Made by a program: the position numbers and the translations under genes. Shown piece after piece: positions 24,099-35,679 of a stretch of DNA of 64,000 bases; position 1 is the first letter of the stretch, and every line of letters starts with the position of its first letter. This stretch comes from Ophioderma brevispina (taxonomy: Eukaryota; Echinodermata; Ophiuroidea; Amphilepidida; Ophiodermatidae), in the NCBI GenBank assembly GCA_023653785.1, contig JAMKCH010002926.1, positions 1-64,000 on the forward strand, given 5' to 3'. The notes beneath the pieces were generated by a model. The model had not been told where the DNA came from, did not search any database, and worked only from the letters and a program-made list of their open reading frames with translations.

Positions 24099-25499
24099 GT
24101 ACTAGTTTTTTTTTTCAAATTAAAAACGACGTTAATTAACACATTTAATAGGTAAAACAATTTTCTTAGTTCGTATTCTTACATTAAAAACAAGTAAGTT
24201 ACAAAGACGTACTATTACGGAAAATATATTAACGGTCACGTAGAAATACTACCCTTTTTCCAAAATGTGTAGTATTATTTTTCAGCCACTGTTTAATTTA
24301 CATTTTTCTGCTTCCAATTGTAATTTATGTTCGGTATAGGTATAAAGCGTGAATAATTGAATAATTGGGGTTTACGTAATTTGAAAGGTAAAGGCTGACT
24401 CAAAGAAATCATGTTTTTACAGTCATTTTTAAAAGTCAACATTTTACCATTTTTGGCATTTTACACAGTATATGAAGGTGCAACCACCCCCTGCCCCACT
24501 TTTCCGATTTGCTGGGCATACTCGACCTCCCTGAAGGTGGTAACCTCCAATTTTTTTCGCTAAAATGACCGTAAAGGATGACTTAGAATTCATGTAAGCC
24601 TAGATCATATTCATTTGCGTTTTTGAATCATCAGTAACCACCCCCCGGCCGGCCGGACGAGGGTTAGAACTTAAAACGATTAACCTAAATTCCAATCTAT
24701 CCCTTACGTCCCTAGAGGAGAATGATACAACCTAACGATCACCGCAAAAAGGAGGTACGTTATTTGTCTTGTAGATCTAGGAGCAATTTCTTCTCTCTTA
24801 GGCGACTTAAAAATAACCCTGTTTGTAGTTTTTCCCAAAATTAAGTAAATCAGCCTTTTTTAACCCTACACCCAATTTATATCATTTTGGCTAATTGTTT
24901 TTTTTTCAAAAAATTGTAAAAATTGCCTTTTTTTTATTCTCCTAATTTTTAAGATTCTGGGGCTATTTTAGCCATTTTGACCTCCCAGAAAGAAAAACAA
25001 ATCTCCCGAGCCCACCGACCGGCCTACTTGAAGGTCCGCTCATACCCCTAAACGGTTTTTTTGCGTCGCCTTTTATGAAATTGCAAATGTATTTTGGTCA
25101 AGTGGAATGCCACTCAATGCCTTAATGGAAACTCTTGACTCCAGAAAGTACACCTGTCAATTCAAATTTACTAAATTGTCAAAACAATGAAAGACAGGAT
25201 GTTAAATCAATATTGACAAAAAAAAGAAAATGATTTTTTTTTAATCGCATTTCCGACCTTAAAAAAATAGAAAAGTAAACCATCTCGGACTTTGTGTTAA
25301 TGGTGGGAGGTATGACGGCACTCGACACAACCTCGTTCAGGCCGTAAGTGGTTGGGTTGCCAACCTTTTTAAACTAATAACCCCCTGCCTCCACAATTAC
25401 TAACAAACGACGGATCTAATGTGTACGTGCGTATAGTGTGTTTTGGTGAGAGATGTGTATGTGTTATTTGTTTGTCTTGGGAGGGTCCCCCCACCCCCG
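24099..25499. other. No gene seen; low-complexity and old repeat material
   Basis: Contains a lone element end AAGGCTGACT at 24391-24400 (compare 2418), the C-rich segment at 24480-24590 related to 15640-15740, and several T- or A-runs (for example 24899-24945). Confidence 0.4.
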
Positions 25500-25682
25500 G
25501 GGGGGGGCGATATTTTTTGATGAAATCTTTAAAACGCCAAGATTCCTTCAGTTTTATAGGTGGAATTAAAAAAGATACCAGCTCTGACATTACATGCTGG
25601 TAGTATTTGGAATATGCTTCTTTGTGTCGGCCCAAATCATTGAACAAAGTACTCATCCAGTTCATCCCAACCTTCTGGTCAC
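25500..25682 (-). CDS. Candidate exon of an unrecognised gene
   Basis: A minus-strand frame preceded by a good acceptor (TTGTACAG just above 25682) reads DQKVGMNWMSTLFNDLGRHK, EAYSKYYQHVM and then LIPPIKLKESWRFKDFIKKY. The composition and lack of low complexity look like real protein, but I do not recognise a family. A possible donor (GTAATG) lies after YYQH; otherwise the frame runs on into a C-rich run. It lies between KLHL loci 2 and 3 on the same strand. It may be an exon of a separate gene or a transposon fragment. Confidence 0.35.
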
Positions 25683-26634
25683 CTGTACAATGATGAATAG
25701 ATAAATGATTTAGATGATAATATAACATTAATAAAATTAATAATAATATAATCTAATAATAACTTTAACCTGATAGTTAGGGGGAATGTTTAATAATTCA
25801 TTAGTTATAATGAGCTCTTATAGTTTTTTAAATTAACTAAATATCCATGATCCTTTGTTATCTAGTGGATTATCCGCCATTTGCAAAATTAATTCATATT
25901 CTTTTGTATCCAAAACGGAAAAAAACCGGCATACAAGGGAGGCGTTTAGGCAAGGGAACAACATCAAGGGGAATGGACTGTGGCTGTCTGCCGATTCCCG
26001 TCATCAAATTTCACGTTCATTCATCACACTCCGTTTGGCGCTTCCGCGGTTGGTAATATTATCATTGTCATGCTTCGCCATCTAAGGGACATAACACGGC
26101 CCGCATATTGCAGTTGGCACACAGCACACAGGTCTGCTATGTCCGTGACTACATGACGTAGCAGATTGGCATACCGGATAGCATATCCAATAAGGTTAGC
26201 CGCTAGCGTCCATTGCGGCGCTCTGGTGCATTCACCAAATTGCTGCGTCACTGTCAGGGCCGTGGTTAGGCTTAGGGGGAAGGCATATTTCTCCCTAACG
26301 CCATAATGAGTGAATAAAAAAAGCCAATTTCCCCCCTAAAGGCAACAGATATCGATATACAATTATATAATATAAACTAGGCTAGGCGTGGTCACCCGGC
26401 TTTGGGCGATTACCGTTGGCTTTTTTAAAGGACTACTTGTTTGAAAACCGTTTTTCGCGATTACCTGGCTTGTCGAACTATATCTTGCGGGCCAGCTACA
26501 CCCCCCCCCACCCCACCAAGTTTCGTGAGCGTACGACCCCGACCTCCGAGAAAAAGACGGACAGGCAGACACACATACAGACCGTGGCGTATTATTGATA
26601 TAGATAATAGGTCTAAAATGAGTTGTATAACGGA
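25683..26634. other. No gene seen
   Basis: Overlapping frames of 60-99 codons occur on both strands (26024-26251, 26363-26707) without a recognisable domain. A C-rich run lies near 26500-26513. Confidence 0.4.
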
Positions 26635-28250
26635 CTATATTGTAGATATTGGCATACAACACGAGAGAGAGGACTTCCGTATCTGGAACTTCGGTCCTTC
26701 CACTTGATCTTCAGTATCCTTCTCAGACTGGTCAGATGGAAGTTGATTTAATTTCTAGCACGGCGTGGGAACAAGACAGATGGCAAGGGATGCAAGACAT
26801 GGCCCCTGTTACAGTTTGGTAACCACTCTGATTCATGGCCGTTTTCCCAGACATTTACCCGCAGACGGCCAAAATCACGCTGGGCTTTTACAATTTCTTG
26901 TTTTGCTGATTCATCATCAATGAGCAAATCACGGGACAAGGTGCTCCCCAAGTATGTAACTCTGTCACTGCTGTTACTTCTGATCTTTAACAGTGATAGA
27001 TGGTTTCACACATGGCTTCCCAGGAGATTTCGGTACATTACTTCGTCTTCTTGTGCTAATGGTCAAGCCAATTTTCACAGGCAGATGAAGAACAGCATGA
27101 TGGCTGCTATCACTACGTTTGCCAGCAGATGGGGCACATTCGATCAGCCAACAAAAGTCACGGGTCTATTTTTCCCCTTGCCTTTGGTTTTTAGCCCTAA
27201 GCGTCTCAGATTTAACAGTTTGCCATCATAAACGATACTTGATTCTTATCCCAGGACAGCCGTTGCAGAAGGCATCTTGAGGCATGGCACTGAACTTGAG
27301 CTGAAAGAGGACGGGTGCTGAATACACTCCTTGCTTATACTCCGTTAGTTACTGGTAATCTGTCAAAAAGACACAAGATGATCATGAACACTTCGCCACC
27401 ATCATACCGTCGTGGAACTGACGCACAATTGAGATGAATTTATCTGGGGCATCCAACTTACCATAATTTTCCAAGCCTCCACCGGCGAACCGAATGACGT
27501 CCCGGTTAGCCAATGAAAGTTAGATAGAGAGGTCGAATTTTGTTCTTGACACTTTTCTTGGAGCTGATGCTGCAAAGATCATGTAAGTGGTTCCATGTCC
27601 TTTCTGAGCCACATTGACTCTCTGTAAAAAGACTTGATCCAGTGATCAATAAGGCGATTAAGAATGATTCTAGCCAGGATCTTTCCAGCAATTGATACAG
27701 GGACATTCCTCTGTGGTGCACAACTGACGGTTTTCCTTTCTTTTGTACAGATTGATGATGGCTGCATCTTCTAAGTCTTAAGATTGTTTCCTGGACTCCA
27801 CATAGACAAAGAGTTTCGTGAGCTTTCTCCACCAACAAGGTTTTGCCGGCCTTTTTTAGATTTCTGTAGTATTGCATTAGGTCCAGGTTCTTTAAATAAT
27901 TAACAAAAAAGGATGAGAATTCCAGGGTTTTTTCAAGGGTAGGCTGTGCATTCAAAAGAGGTGTGAATATCTCAATGGGTCAGTCATTTAATGGCTTGCT
28001 CACTTTACTGCTCAAGGACTTTACGGACCATATTGAAATGCTCTGCCCATCTCTCAAGGATTTCCTCTTTTGTAGTAAGCAGTGAGTTTCCACACGCCTA
28101 GAAGAGGAGACGTTCCAGTTGGTTGAGGGTCCCATACACTGACTTGAGTGCAATCATAGAACCATTTTGCATTTTTTCTTGTCACATGCACCTGCATCTC
28201 CTTTGATTTGTTTTTAAGCCAGGTATTTTTTCATAATTCTAAGGTATGCA
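26635..28250 (-). pseudogene. LINE A: decayed reverse transcriptase region
   Basis: Minus-strand pieces in shifting frames follow the order of an APE-type non-LTR retrotransposon of the kind often annotated as craniofacial development protein 2-like. They are EEILERWAEHFN (about 28050), SIAGKILARIILNRLIDH (about 27690), ESQCGFRK, DKFISIVRQFHDG (about 27430), VYSAPVLFQLKFSAM, GLTISTRR and KPSITVK (about 27050), YLGSTLSRDLL (about 26945) and LRRILKIKWKDR near the end. The region expected to carry the catalytic YADD-type motif is unreadable. Multiple frameshifts and stops make it inactive. RTE-like affiliation is my inference from the overall similarity. Confidence 0.82.
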
Positions 28251-30879
28251 ATGGACTGCTCCCCGGATATTACAAAAGGCTGCTTTCTTTGATGGTGAGC
28301 TTTTGTTATTTAGTAGCTTCTGTGAAGCTGGTGTTTTTGGATTCGTGAACGAATCCCTACAAAACGCTTCAGCTGTAAGACACATTTTCTGCTGGTAGAC
28401 ACATTTCGCTATTTTACATAAATACCCCTCCTTGTCCAGGCTCGATGTTCGACTCAGCGAGCCAACACTTCACTGGAAACCCAACACTTCAATGGAAACC
28501 CAGGGTAACCCAATAGCGATTAATTTAAAAAATGTTCAAAAAACCCTTTTGAGTGATAAATTAGTCAGAATGCCCCATAATCCATAATATGGTGTGTTCT
28601 TTACCAAATATGGTGTTTTCTTAACCAAATATGGCGTTTTCTTTCTAACGAATCCGACTTCCAATGTAGATTCAGATATTCAAATTCCGTTACTTTACTC
28701 CCCCGAGAGCGCCTTTACCTCATGCAATTCCCATCGGTTAGCAAAGAGGGTGTAATGTCAGTCAATGGAAGAGCCGTGGTGTGTTTTTTTTGATAGAATT
28801 TTGGAATTCCTGATGTCCACCCCCCCTAAATGACCTCAGTCATATGAGGCTAATTCCTTGAATCAGTGTCATCAGTGGCATTGTAGCAGTCCAAACAAGT
28901 GATTGCGCCTGTTTTGCGTAAAATAGCTAACCAATAGAATAGAAACGCTGAATCTGATGCAGAAAAATGGCGTCGTGTGTTAGAAGTGACGAAATGAATC
29001 AATAAACCGTCTTTTTCAAGACCATTCTAGTGAAGCTTATTGACGCCGGAGGCGATTTAAGAGGCGTGATTTAGCATTTGAACCCAAACATCGCTGTAGA
29101 TATAAATATGGCGCCCGTAGGAGCCAGACTACACGATTTCATTGTTTGATATCATCGACATCGTGATCGCATGCACTGTATGTGGGTTCTAAGTTTATAC
29201 GTTGTCATGGTTGTGGGCATGCAAACAAATTTGTGAGTTGCACTTTTCCATGATTCGTAAGGGCGAACGATGAATTCACTTTTATAAAGGAGTGGACGGG
29301 GTGGGGTGAACATGTTGGTGACCTCATTGCCCTTGTGACCTCATTTGACCTTTGGCCTGTCAAATATGTTAACCCTTTCCCGCCAGGCTTGTGTGCAAGT
29401 TAATCTGGAGTTTCCGTAAGGCTATATGATGTACTACTTGTGGTGGAGGAAGGACGGGTTAAAGGTTTCTCGACCTGATTAATGTTGGGCATATTTGCGC
29501 AAATTCCAATATGCAATGAGCTAATTAATTGCCAAAAAATCCATCGTCATCACTTTATTATATGGTACATGCGGACATGTAAAAATTCCTTCACTCTTCG
29601 CAAAAACCCATTAATGGTGTGGCAACTTATTTGCCATTTAAAGTTCCTGAGACATGCGGCTTAGGTATTCAAATGAGCTCATTCATAGGCATAATGCTGT
29701 ATCGCTAAAACGTTAACATCGGATATGCAAAATTCCTTTGATACATGAAAACTACTATACCATACCATCTGTGTGTGAAATCATATGGAGGTGGCAGGGT
29801 GGGGTGTTGGGGGCCGGGTGGGGGTAGGGTTGGGGTGGCGTCAGGGGGTTGGGATATGTTGTGGAGGTGGCGGGGTGGGGTGCCGTCGGGGGTGGGGTGC
29901 GGTTGGGGGTGTCGGTGTATACTCGGGTGGATCAGTTGTTTGACTTGGTGACCCCATGTTACCTTGGTGACACTGATGTTACCAATCCGTGCCTTGGTGA
30001 CCTCACGTTGACCTCTTGGGACATCATGTGACTTTGTGACCATCACATGACCTTTGGCCCATTCACAATAAGTGTCGGGAGGGGTCGGTGGGGGTGCGGC
30101 CAGGAAGGGGGCCGGGTGTGTCAGGAAGGGGGAATGTGGGTGTCGTTGGGAGCATTTTTGGGGTGACCTCATGTCAACCTTTGGGACCCTGTGTGATCTT
30201 TGTGACCTCATGTGACCCCACGTGACCTTGGACCTCATGTCACCTTGGTGACCTCATGGTCACCTTGGTGACCTCATGTCACCTTCGACCCCATCCACAA
30301 CTCGCGACGGCAGAAGATACACTAGCGGTCCATGACCGTGACATATTTTTTTTTTACTTGCATTTTTATTCAAATACAAATTTGTCCTTATGATACTCTC
30401 ATATATTTGACAACAAAAATATCACCTTTGGAGAAATTATTATCCGTAGACCACATGCAGCAGCTATTAAAATCACCCCAAAATCCACCCATTTTTTTTA
30501 AAATGGCTGCCCTTGGCCAAGGAAGTGTTCATCATAGCTTCCCATAATGGGTCCAGGGCAGTGTTAAAGGCATATATATATTCAACATACAAAAAAATAC
30601 AAGAGCGGTTTTAAATATTCATAAAGCCAGCTATCAATTTCATCACCCATTTAATCAGTTCGATGGTAATGGCAGTGTTAGGTATATTCATTAATTTTAT
30701 CATTTATACCAAATACATTAAATACCAGACCAATTCCATTCATTACAAAATTAAAGGACCATTCTTTAATTCATTTGTATCAGTTACCAATTTGTCATTC
30801 CGTCAGGTCCGCATCCAACACGGGCTTGCAAAGTACCCACCATCACAACCCACCAACCACAGGTTGCCCCTCATCCACA
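28251..30879. other. 2.6-kb sequence interrupting LINE A
   Basis: The LINE protein can be followed up to about 28250 and resumes at about 30880, where roughly 150-250 codons would be expected at most. The DNA between has no recognised coding. It holds CCAAATATGG repeats near 28610-28635 and a G-rich and TGACCT-rich tandem region (29780-30310). Insert borders and a target duplication could not be fixed. Confidence 0.5.
29780..30310. repeat. G-rich tract and TGACCT-rich tandem repeats
   Basis: About 29785-29935 is strongly G-rich on the plus strand (repeats of GGTGGGGT and GGCGGGGTGGGG). About 29940-30300 is made of drifting units close to GTGACCTCATGTCACCTTGG, with at least ten TGACCT or TGACCC motifs. 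The same motifs occur at 29320-29365. A 177-codon minus-strand frame through it is Pro/His-rich and is best read as repeat translation. Confidence 0.75.
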
Positions 30880-31720
30880 CGGGCGGTGAACGCTCTGTTT
30901 ATCAAGAAGTGAATGAATTTCAACATCAATTCTCATTAAACCAGTCTGAATTTGCGTGTGGTGGTATCAAACTTGTTTCCTGTGTTTATAGTTATGTCAG
31001 ATCTCTGATGATCCCAGCCTCTTCAACATTTCAAAATCGATACACGGTTTTCAGACGAAGGATCAGGGTACTGGGCGGACGCCTCATCCTTCAATCAGGA
31101 GACAAAATGCGTTTGTGCAGTTTCTTGCCCCAGGGATGTGGGAAGAGGCTGGAAAGTTTTTGGTAAGGCATGTGGGGTTTTAGACAAATAAGTCGATTGT
31201 TCAGTCCAACCTCAAACCCAACACATAAGCCATTTGTCAAAACACTAATGTCGTGCCTGTCTCCCATCCTGACAATAACATAATGCCAAAATCAGTGCCA
31301 GTGTTTAGAAACATGGGCATCCAGGATTTTTTCTTAGCGGTTTGTAAGTTGGAAGACTGTGTTATTGATGAGTGGATCATTTTCGCACCAGTCCTCAGTA
31401 CATCGTTGGTGTTCCAATAACTCCATTTCAAGACTGATCAGAGCCAACTATAACGTTGAAGTCGCCCAGATTAGTTTTTCCTGCTTTGGTTACAATAATG
31501 ATGACAAACTGCAATCAACATATTTTGTCCTTGATTTCGTCTTTCTTTCGGACAGACATGTTTGATGCGTTAGCGCCGATGAGAGTGTGCGAACAATAAA
31601 TTTCGAATTAACAAGATGAGTTTTTATGAAGGACATTCTCTTATTTGAAGTGTCCTGCACAGATTGTGAATGAAAACTGGTTTTAACAGAATTTGTAGTT
31701 TTAAATTTGACCACAATTAC
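30880..31720 (-). pseudogene. LINE A: decayed endonuclease region
   Basis: The minus strand gives, in shifting frames, GKTNLGDFNVIVGSDQ (about 31470), CTEDWCENDPLINNTVFQL (about 31390), SKHWHWFWHYVIVRMGDRHD (about 31290) and, further on, EIHSLLDKQSVH (about 30900). This is the order of the C-terminal half of the APE-type endonuclease and the linker of the same LINE type as 26635-28250. The DFN...GSD and HWH...DYV-type motifs are characteristic of the endonuclease family; here the usual D of DYV is lost. It lies 5' of the RT part on the same strand, so both are one element later split. Confidence 0.75.
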
Positions 31721-32688
31721 CTAGCAACAGGTTTATTAAGTAATTTAAATTTCAAACATATAGAAATTACTATTGTAATGAATACCATGCAAGGTATCAA
31801 TCTGGATCAACCACTAATGTGAAACTCTAAAGCATTAGGATTCGTTGTTACGTTTTGTGGTATATATGAGTACTATCAGTGTGTTTATCCGAAAGAGTGA
31901 AAATATTTGAAATTTGCAGGAATCGTTAAAAGTGAAGGATAAGTCTATAGAAATTATCATAAGTTATTTTTTCAACTGAAGAAAAACAGAAAGGAATAAC
32001 GGCAGTGGTCAAAGATTCCAATCTCAATTCAATACGTGTTGTAATAAGTGTCCGAACGGACAGCAAGACTAAAATTTCCGATTTTGTCCTATTAGGTAGC
32101 TTCTGGCCCTATCATTCGCAGGGTTGTTAGGATCGATACATTGTATCTTGTCAATAACATGGCAAACTCTGATTTTTCATGATTGTTCTGATGGATAAAA
32201 TCACTGAAATGCCTTTAAGTTTCCAAATTCATAAGGGTGTCAGAGAGAAGGGTTGTCACCTTATGGAGGAAAAATCCAAAATTGTGTTTTCTAATATGCA
32301 TAATGGCTTGTCCATATAATAATCGTGTGTGAAATAACTAAGCTCAAATCGAAGGCTTCATAATAGACAATCACAACTTTGTTTTTAAAATTCCGTCCGG
32401 AAATTTTGGTATACACGGTATGAGCCATTTGCATTGTGATCTTTGTACATAGATATGTTACTAAACGAAAAGCCGATTCATCTCAACTTTGGGAATTGAG
32501 ATTTTAGGTTGAGTATTTTTAGGACTTTTTAATGAAAAACAAAAATTAATATATTGAAATTCTGCGTCAAGCATTAATTAAGGCCTGGATTGAAGAATCA
32601 ATCAAGCCTTTAGGTAATAACGCATAAATCCCATTACAATTGGAGTATACCTAGAGTCTCATGTACAACAAACATATTGATGTATTGC
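31721..32688. other. No gene seen
   Basis: A+T-rich; it may include unrecognisable 5' parts of LINE A. No other structure noted. Confidence 0.35.
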
Positions 32689-33093
32689 AGAGTGGCGTCG
32701 TAGCCAGAGGGGGCAGGGGGGACGCCCCCCCCCCCCCAATCATGATTTCGTTCGGTTGACATGAGCCCGTCGGTTCCCTGAAAAATTAGGTCATGGCACT
32801 GCCAGCGGTGGATTGTCGCCAAAGTATGGTTTGAAGTCAATGGGCCAGCGTGCGGACAAGTAAATTTTACAAATCGTACAAAAATAGCCCTCAGAAGACA
32901 TTTCAAGGCATATAAAAACCCAAAATTTTCAGGGGGCTTTCGCCCCATCGACCCGCAAAAAACCGGGGCTTCGCCCTGGACCCCAAGAGGGGCCCTAAGG
33001 CGGGCCCCTGGACCCCTACCCATTTTCTGTCGGTTGAGATGCATCCTGGCCCCACCAATATGAAAATCCTAGCGACGCCACTGTTTGTATTGC
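32681..33093. mobile_element. hAT-type non-autonomous element
   Basis: AGTGGCGTCG at 32691 and CGACGCCACT ending at 33082 are terminal inverted repeats, and TGTATTGC flanks the element on both sides (32681-32688 and 33086-33093). An 8-bp duplication with CAGTGGCG-like ends is the hallmark of hAT transposons. The inside is G/C-rich with a C run (32726-32739) and GGGGGCTTTCGCCCC-like stretches. The 136-codon minus-strand frame through it has no transposase features. Confidence 0.82.
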
Positions 33094-34189
33094 TAGGTCA
33101 TTTGCACATTAAATGGAGAGCTCGAGGTTAATTACATCAAGCCCCCGAAGCCAGGCTGTAACAGAATAGAGTTGAATGGGGTTTGTAGTTTTTTCGTACA
33201 GACTTGATTGATTTCTTTCACCAGTTCTTATACCAAGGCCGGACCAAAAAACATGTTTCATTTAGGTGCAGCTTTTGCTCTTACTCATTGTGTGGTCTAT
33301 TCCGTTGAAGAACGTTGGTTAAAATCAACTTTTGACGAAAAAATACATACGGAACAAGTTGTGTGGACCCACACCCACAATATGGCGGATGGAAATTGTG
33401 CATACAGAATGTCAAAATCCCCTCTATTATAGCTACTCACGCAATTCTTCAACGTACAAGCAAACACATTCGCAAGTGGTGTCGGGTATAAATTAACTGT
33501 AGTTTATGCGACTGTTTCGATAAGTGGTCTGTAATTATGGCGGTTTTTAAAATGAACCCATTCCGATATTGAAAAATTGTAATATAGTAAACTACTATTT
33601 CACATCGAAATGTAATTTCTATCGTGCAAAAATTACAAAATAATAGCTCTGCGGAGCAGTGGCTGCCCCATAAAATTAATTATTTATTTTGTCTGATGCA
33701 CATAGTAACAGCGAGTGCAGAAACCTGAACCTGAAAAGGTACGCACCAGTAATTTCCCGATGCTATGAGTTTGGGGTCCTTGAAAAATCTTATTTTTTCT
33801 AACGCCTCTTCATTCTGTCAATTCTTTTGTCTTTTCCGTCTTGTTTGTTGACAATTTTCCCAATCCCCGGGGCAAAAGATTTTTGTCTACATCCACTCCC
33901 CTGGGAACAATTTTCCTGCCGCATTGTTTTTTCTTCACATTATCAAACTATTGCGGTTTTAACTTCTAATAAACATGGGTAGAAAGCATTTAAGGGGTTT
34001 GACCGTATTAGTGAACTATTCCAATAGAATTTTTCCAGATTCACATATGTGGTATTTCTATGGGTACTGATTCAAGAATCTGAAATAATGGGGCACCGCT
34101 TTTACTCCGATGGGATCAAGAGAGAAAGATGCTTGCATAAGAACATTGTTTTTGACGGCATATCGGCGAAGTAAATGATTTCTGCGCAG
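33094..34189. other. No gene seen
   Basis: A 74-codon frame at 33208-33432 matches nothing I know. No structured repeat was recognised. Confidence 0.35.
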
Positions 34190-34990
34190 TTAATATTGTC
34201 CAATAGAGGGCGCTTTCATCTACTGGGCATGTCAAGTGCAAAGTTGCACATTTGATTGAAAATGATCAATGTCATCACAATTTCTTTTCCTAAATATCAG
34301 TGACCATTAGATGTAGCAGCGTGCGGCATTGACTCGAGCACATATTAAGGTCTTTTCCTCACTCATGCATAACCTATAACAAAAGGTGTTTGGTTAGTTC
34401 CCGTAGTAATTCATCTTATTCAGATCAATTATATCCCACCTCAAAGTACTTGTGCTAGCAAGTGGGACCCAGATGTTTTATGTTACATATCCACCATGCA
34501 TGTCGTTCTTTAGATTTATAAAGTCCTCCAGAAATTTTGAAGGACTTACTATTCCCTCCGCAAGATGGCTGCTAATCCGAAAGGTGGAAGACCTCTATAG
34601 CACTGTGATAACCCCGGAATCCGCTCGGTAATGCAGAGGATAAAGCACTTTTTATCTGGAATACAGAGCCATTGTTATTAACCAACCACACGTGAAACAG
34701 ATTTCACGAGGCTCATCACCGGATTAAGATTGAAGCTATTTTTTTTTCATGACGCAAGCACAGATTACTTATCCGCTTTCACGAATAAATAAACCTTAGG
34801 CTTCTACTGTGTTCAATCACTTTGACCGTATTTTCATCATTTTTTTTTTCCAAAGGTTTTTTTTTTTTTTTTAAAAAAAAAAATCGTGAAAGAAGTTGTT
34901 TGGCAACTGGTGACCTACATCTTTGTGGGAAACAAAACTACTACAGGTAACGTTGCTGCGTAACCCATTTACCTGTGTTGTTAGCATAGG
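34190..34990 (+). repeat. Dispersed repeat family B, copy 1
   Basis: Matches 63040-63980 in order: GAAAATGATCAATGTCAT, CTAAATATCAGTGAC, CGGTAATGCAGA, AGAGCCATTGTTATTA, GAAGCTATTTT, ATAAATAAACCTTAGG, CTTCTACTGTG, TTTGGCAACTG and CTACATCTTTGTG. The two copies are diverged by substitutions and indels, and copy 2 carries a hAT-type insertion. No coding was recognised. Confidence 0.8.
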
Positions 34991-35079
34991 TCCTAGACCC
35001 CCTTCTTTTGTATTTTTCTAAATACATGGTGGTAAATTGCATATAACTGATGTCCAGCAATCAGTTCTGGATCTTGGTT

Positions 35080-35235
35080 CTGCACAAAGATGTTAGGTCA
35101 CAGCTTCCTAAGCATCATATCCACCATGAGTTTTGATCACATAGTTTTTTTTTTTTCATAAATGATGAAATATACAGCAAAAATATTGACTCACAGTAGA
35201 ACCTCAAAGTTTATTTCAATCGCGAACGAGGGCCA
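35080..35235 (-). repeat. Family B, partial inverted copy
   Basis: On the minus strand this repeats the end of family B (AATAAACTTTGAGGTTCTACTGTG, TTTCATCATTTATGAAA, GTGACCTAACATCTTTGTG). With 34770-34940 it forms an inverted repeat with arms of about 160 bp and about 140 bp between. Confidence 0.7.
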
Positions 35236-35322
35236 GCTCAATCCAAACATGGGTAGACATTTCATATAGGAGTCCCCAGTATACCAATGATATTGCCATT
35301 GATGTCCGTCCTGCGCTACTTA

Positions 35323-35679
35323 CAGACACTATCAGTGATTTGCTAAAGTCAAGAAATCGAAAAAATCATCAAAAAAAATCATATTTTGCATGTATGTAAC
35401 ACGTACCGGTTATCCTACCTCCCTGCAAATGAATAAGACCCAGAAGCAACCTAATAAGGAGAGAATCGGAAATTTTAGTCATTACTGTCTCGTTCGACAC
35501 TTACTACAACACGTAATTGATGGGAATCGTATTTTGGAACAATGCCGTGTTCATTTCTTCCTGTTTCTGGCAATTCGTCAGTTGGAAAAGGTTCTTATTA
35601 GATTTCTACAGACTGTATCCTTCACTTTGAAGCTATGCCTGCAAAGTTCAATATTTTTCAAACATCACTGATAGTGTCT
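35323..35679. mobile_element. Candidate MITE with AGACACTATCAGTGA ends
   Basis: AGACACTATCAGTGA at 35323 and TCACTGATAGTGTCT ending at 35679 are perfect inverted copies 357 bp apart, each containing a near-palindromic CACTATCAGTG. The interior frame (35390-35671, 93 codons) matches nothing known. No target duplication was identified. Confidence 0.6.

Noticed and set aside
29705..30238. 177-codon minus-strand frame as a Pro-rich protein
   Set aside because: It runs through G-rich and TGACCT tandem repeats, and its residues simply repeat the DNA units.
30663..31166. 167-codon plus-strand frame as a gene
   Set aside because: The opposite strand carries LINE A remnants in its upper part, and the plus frame has no recognisable domain.
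32634..33044. 136-codon minus-strand frame as a gene
   Set aside because: It lies almost wholly inside the hAT-type element bounded by target duplications and has no transposase motif.
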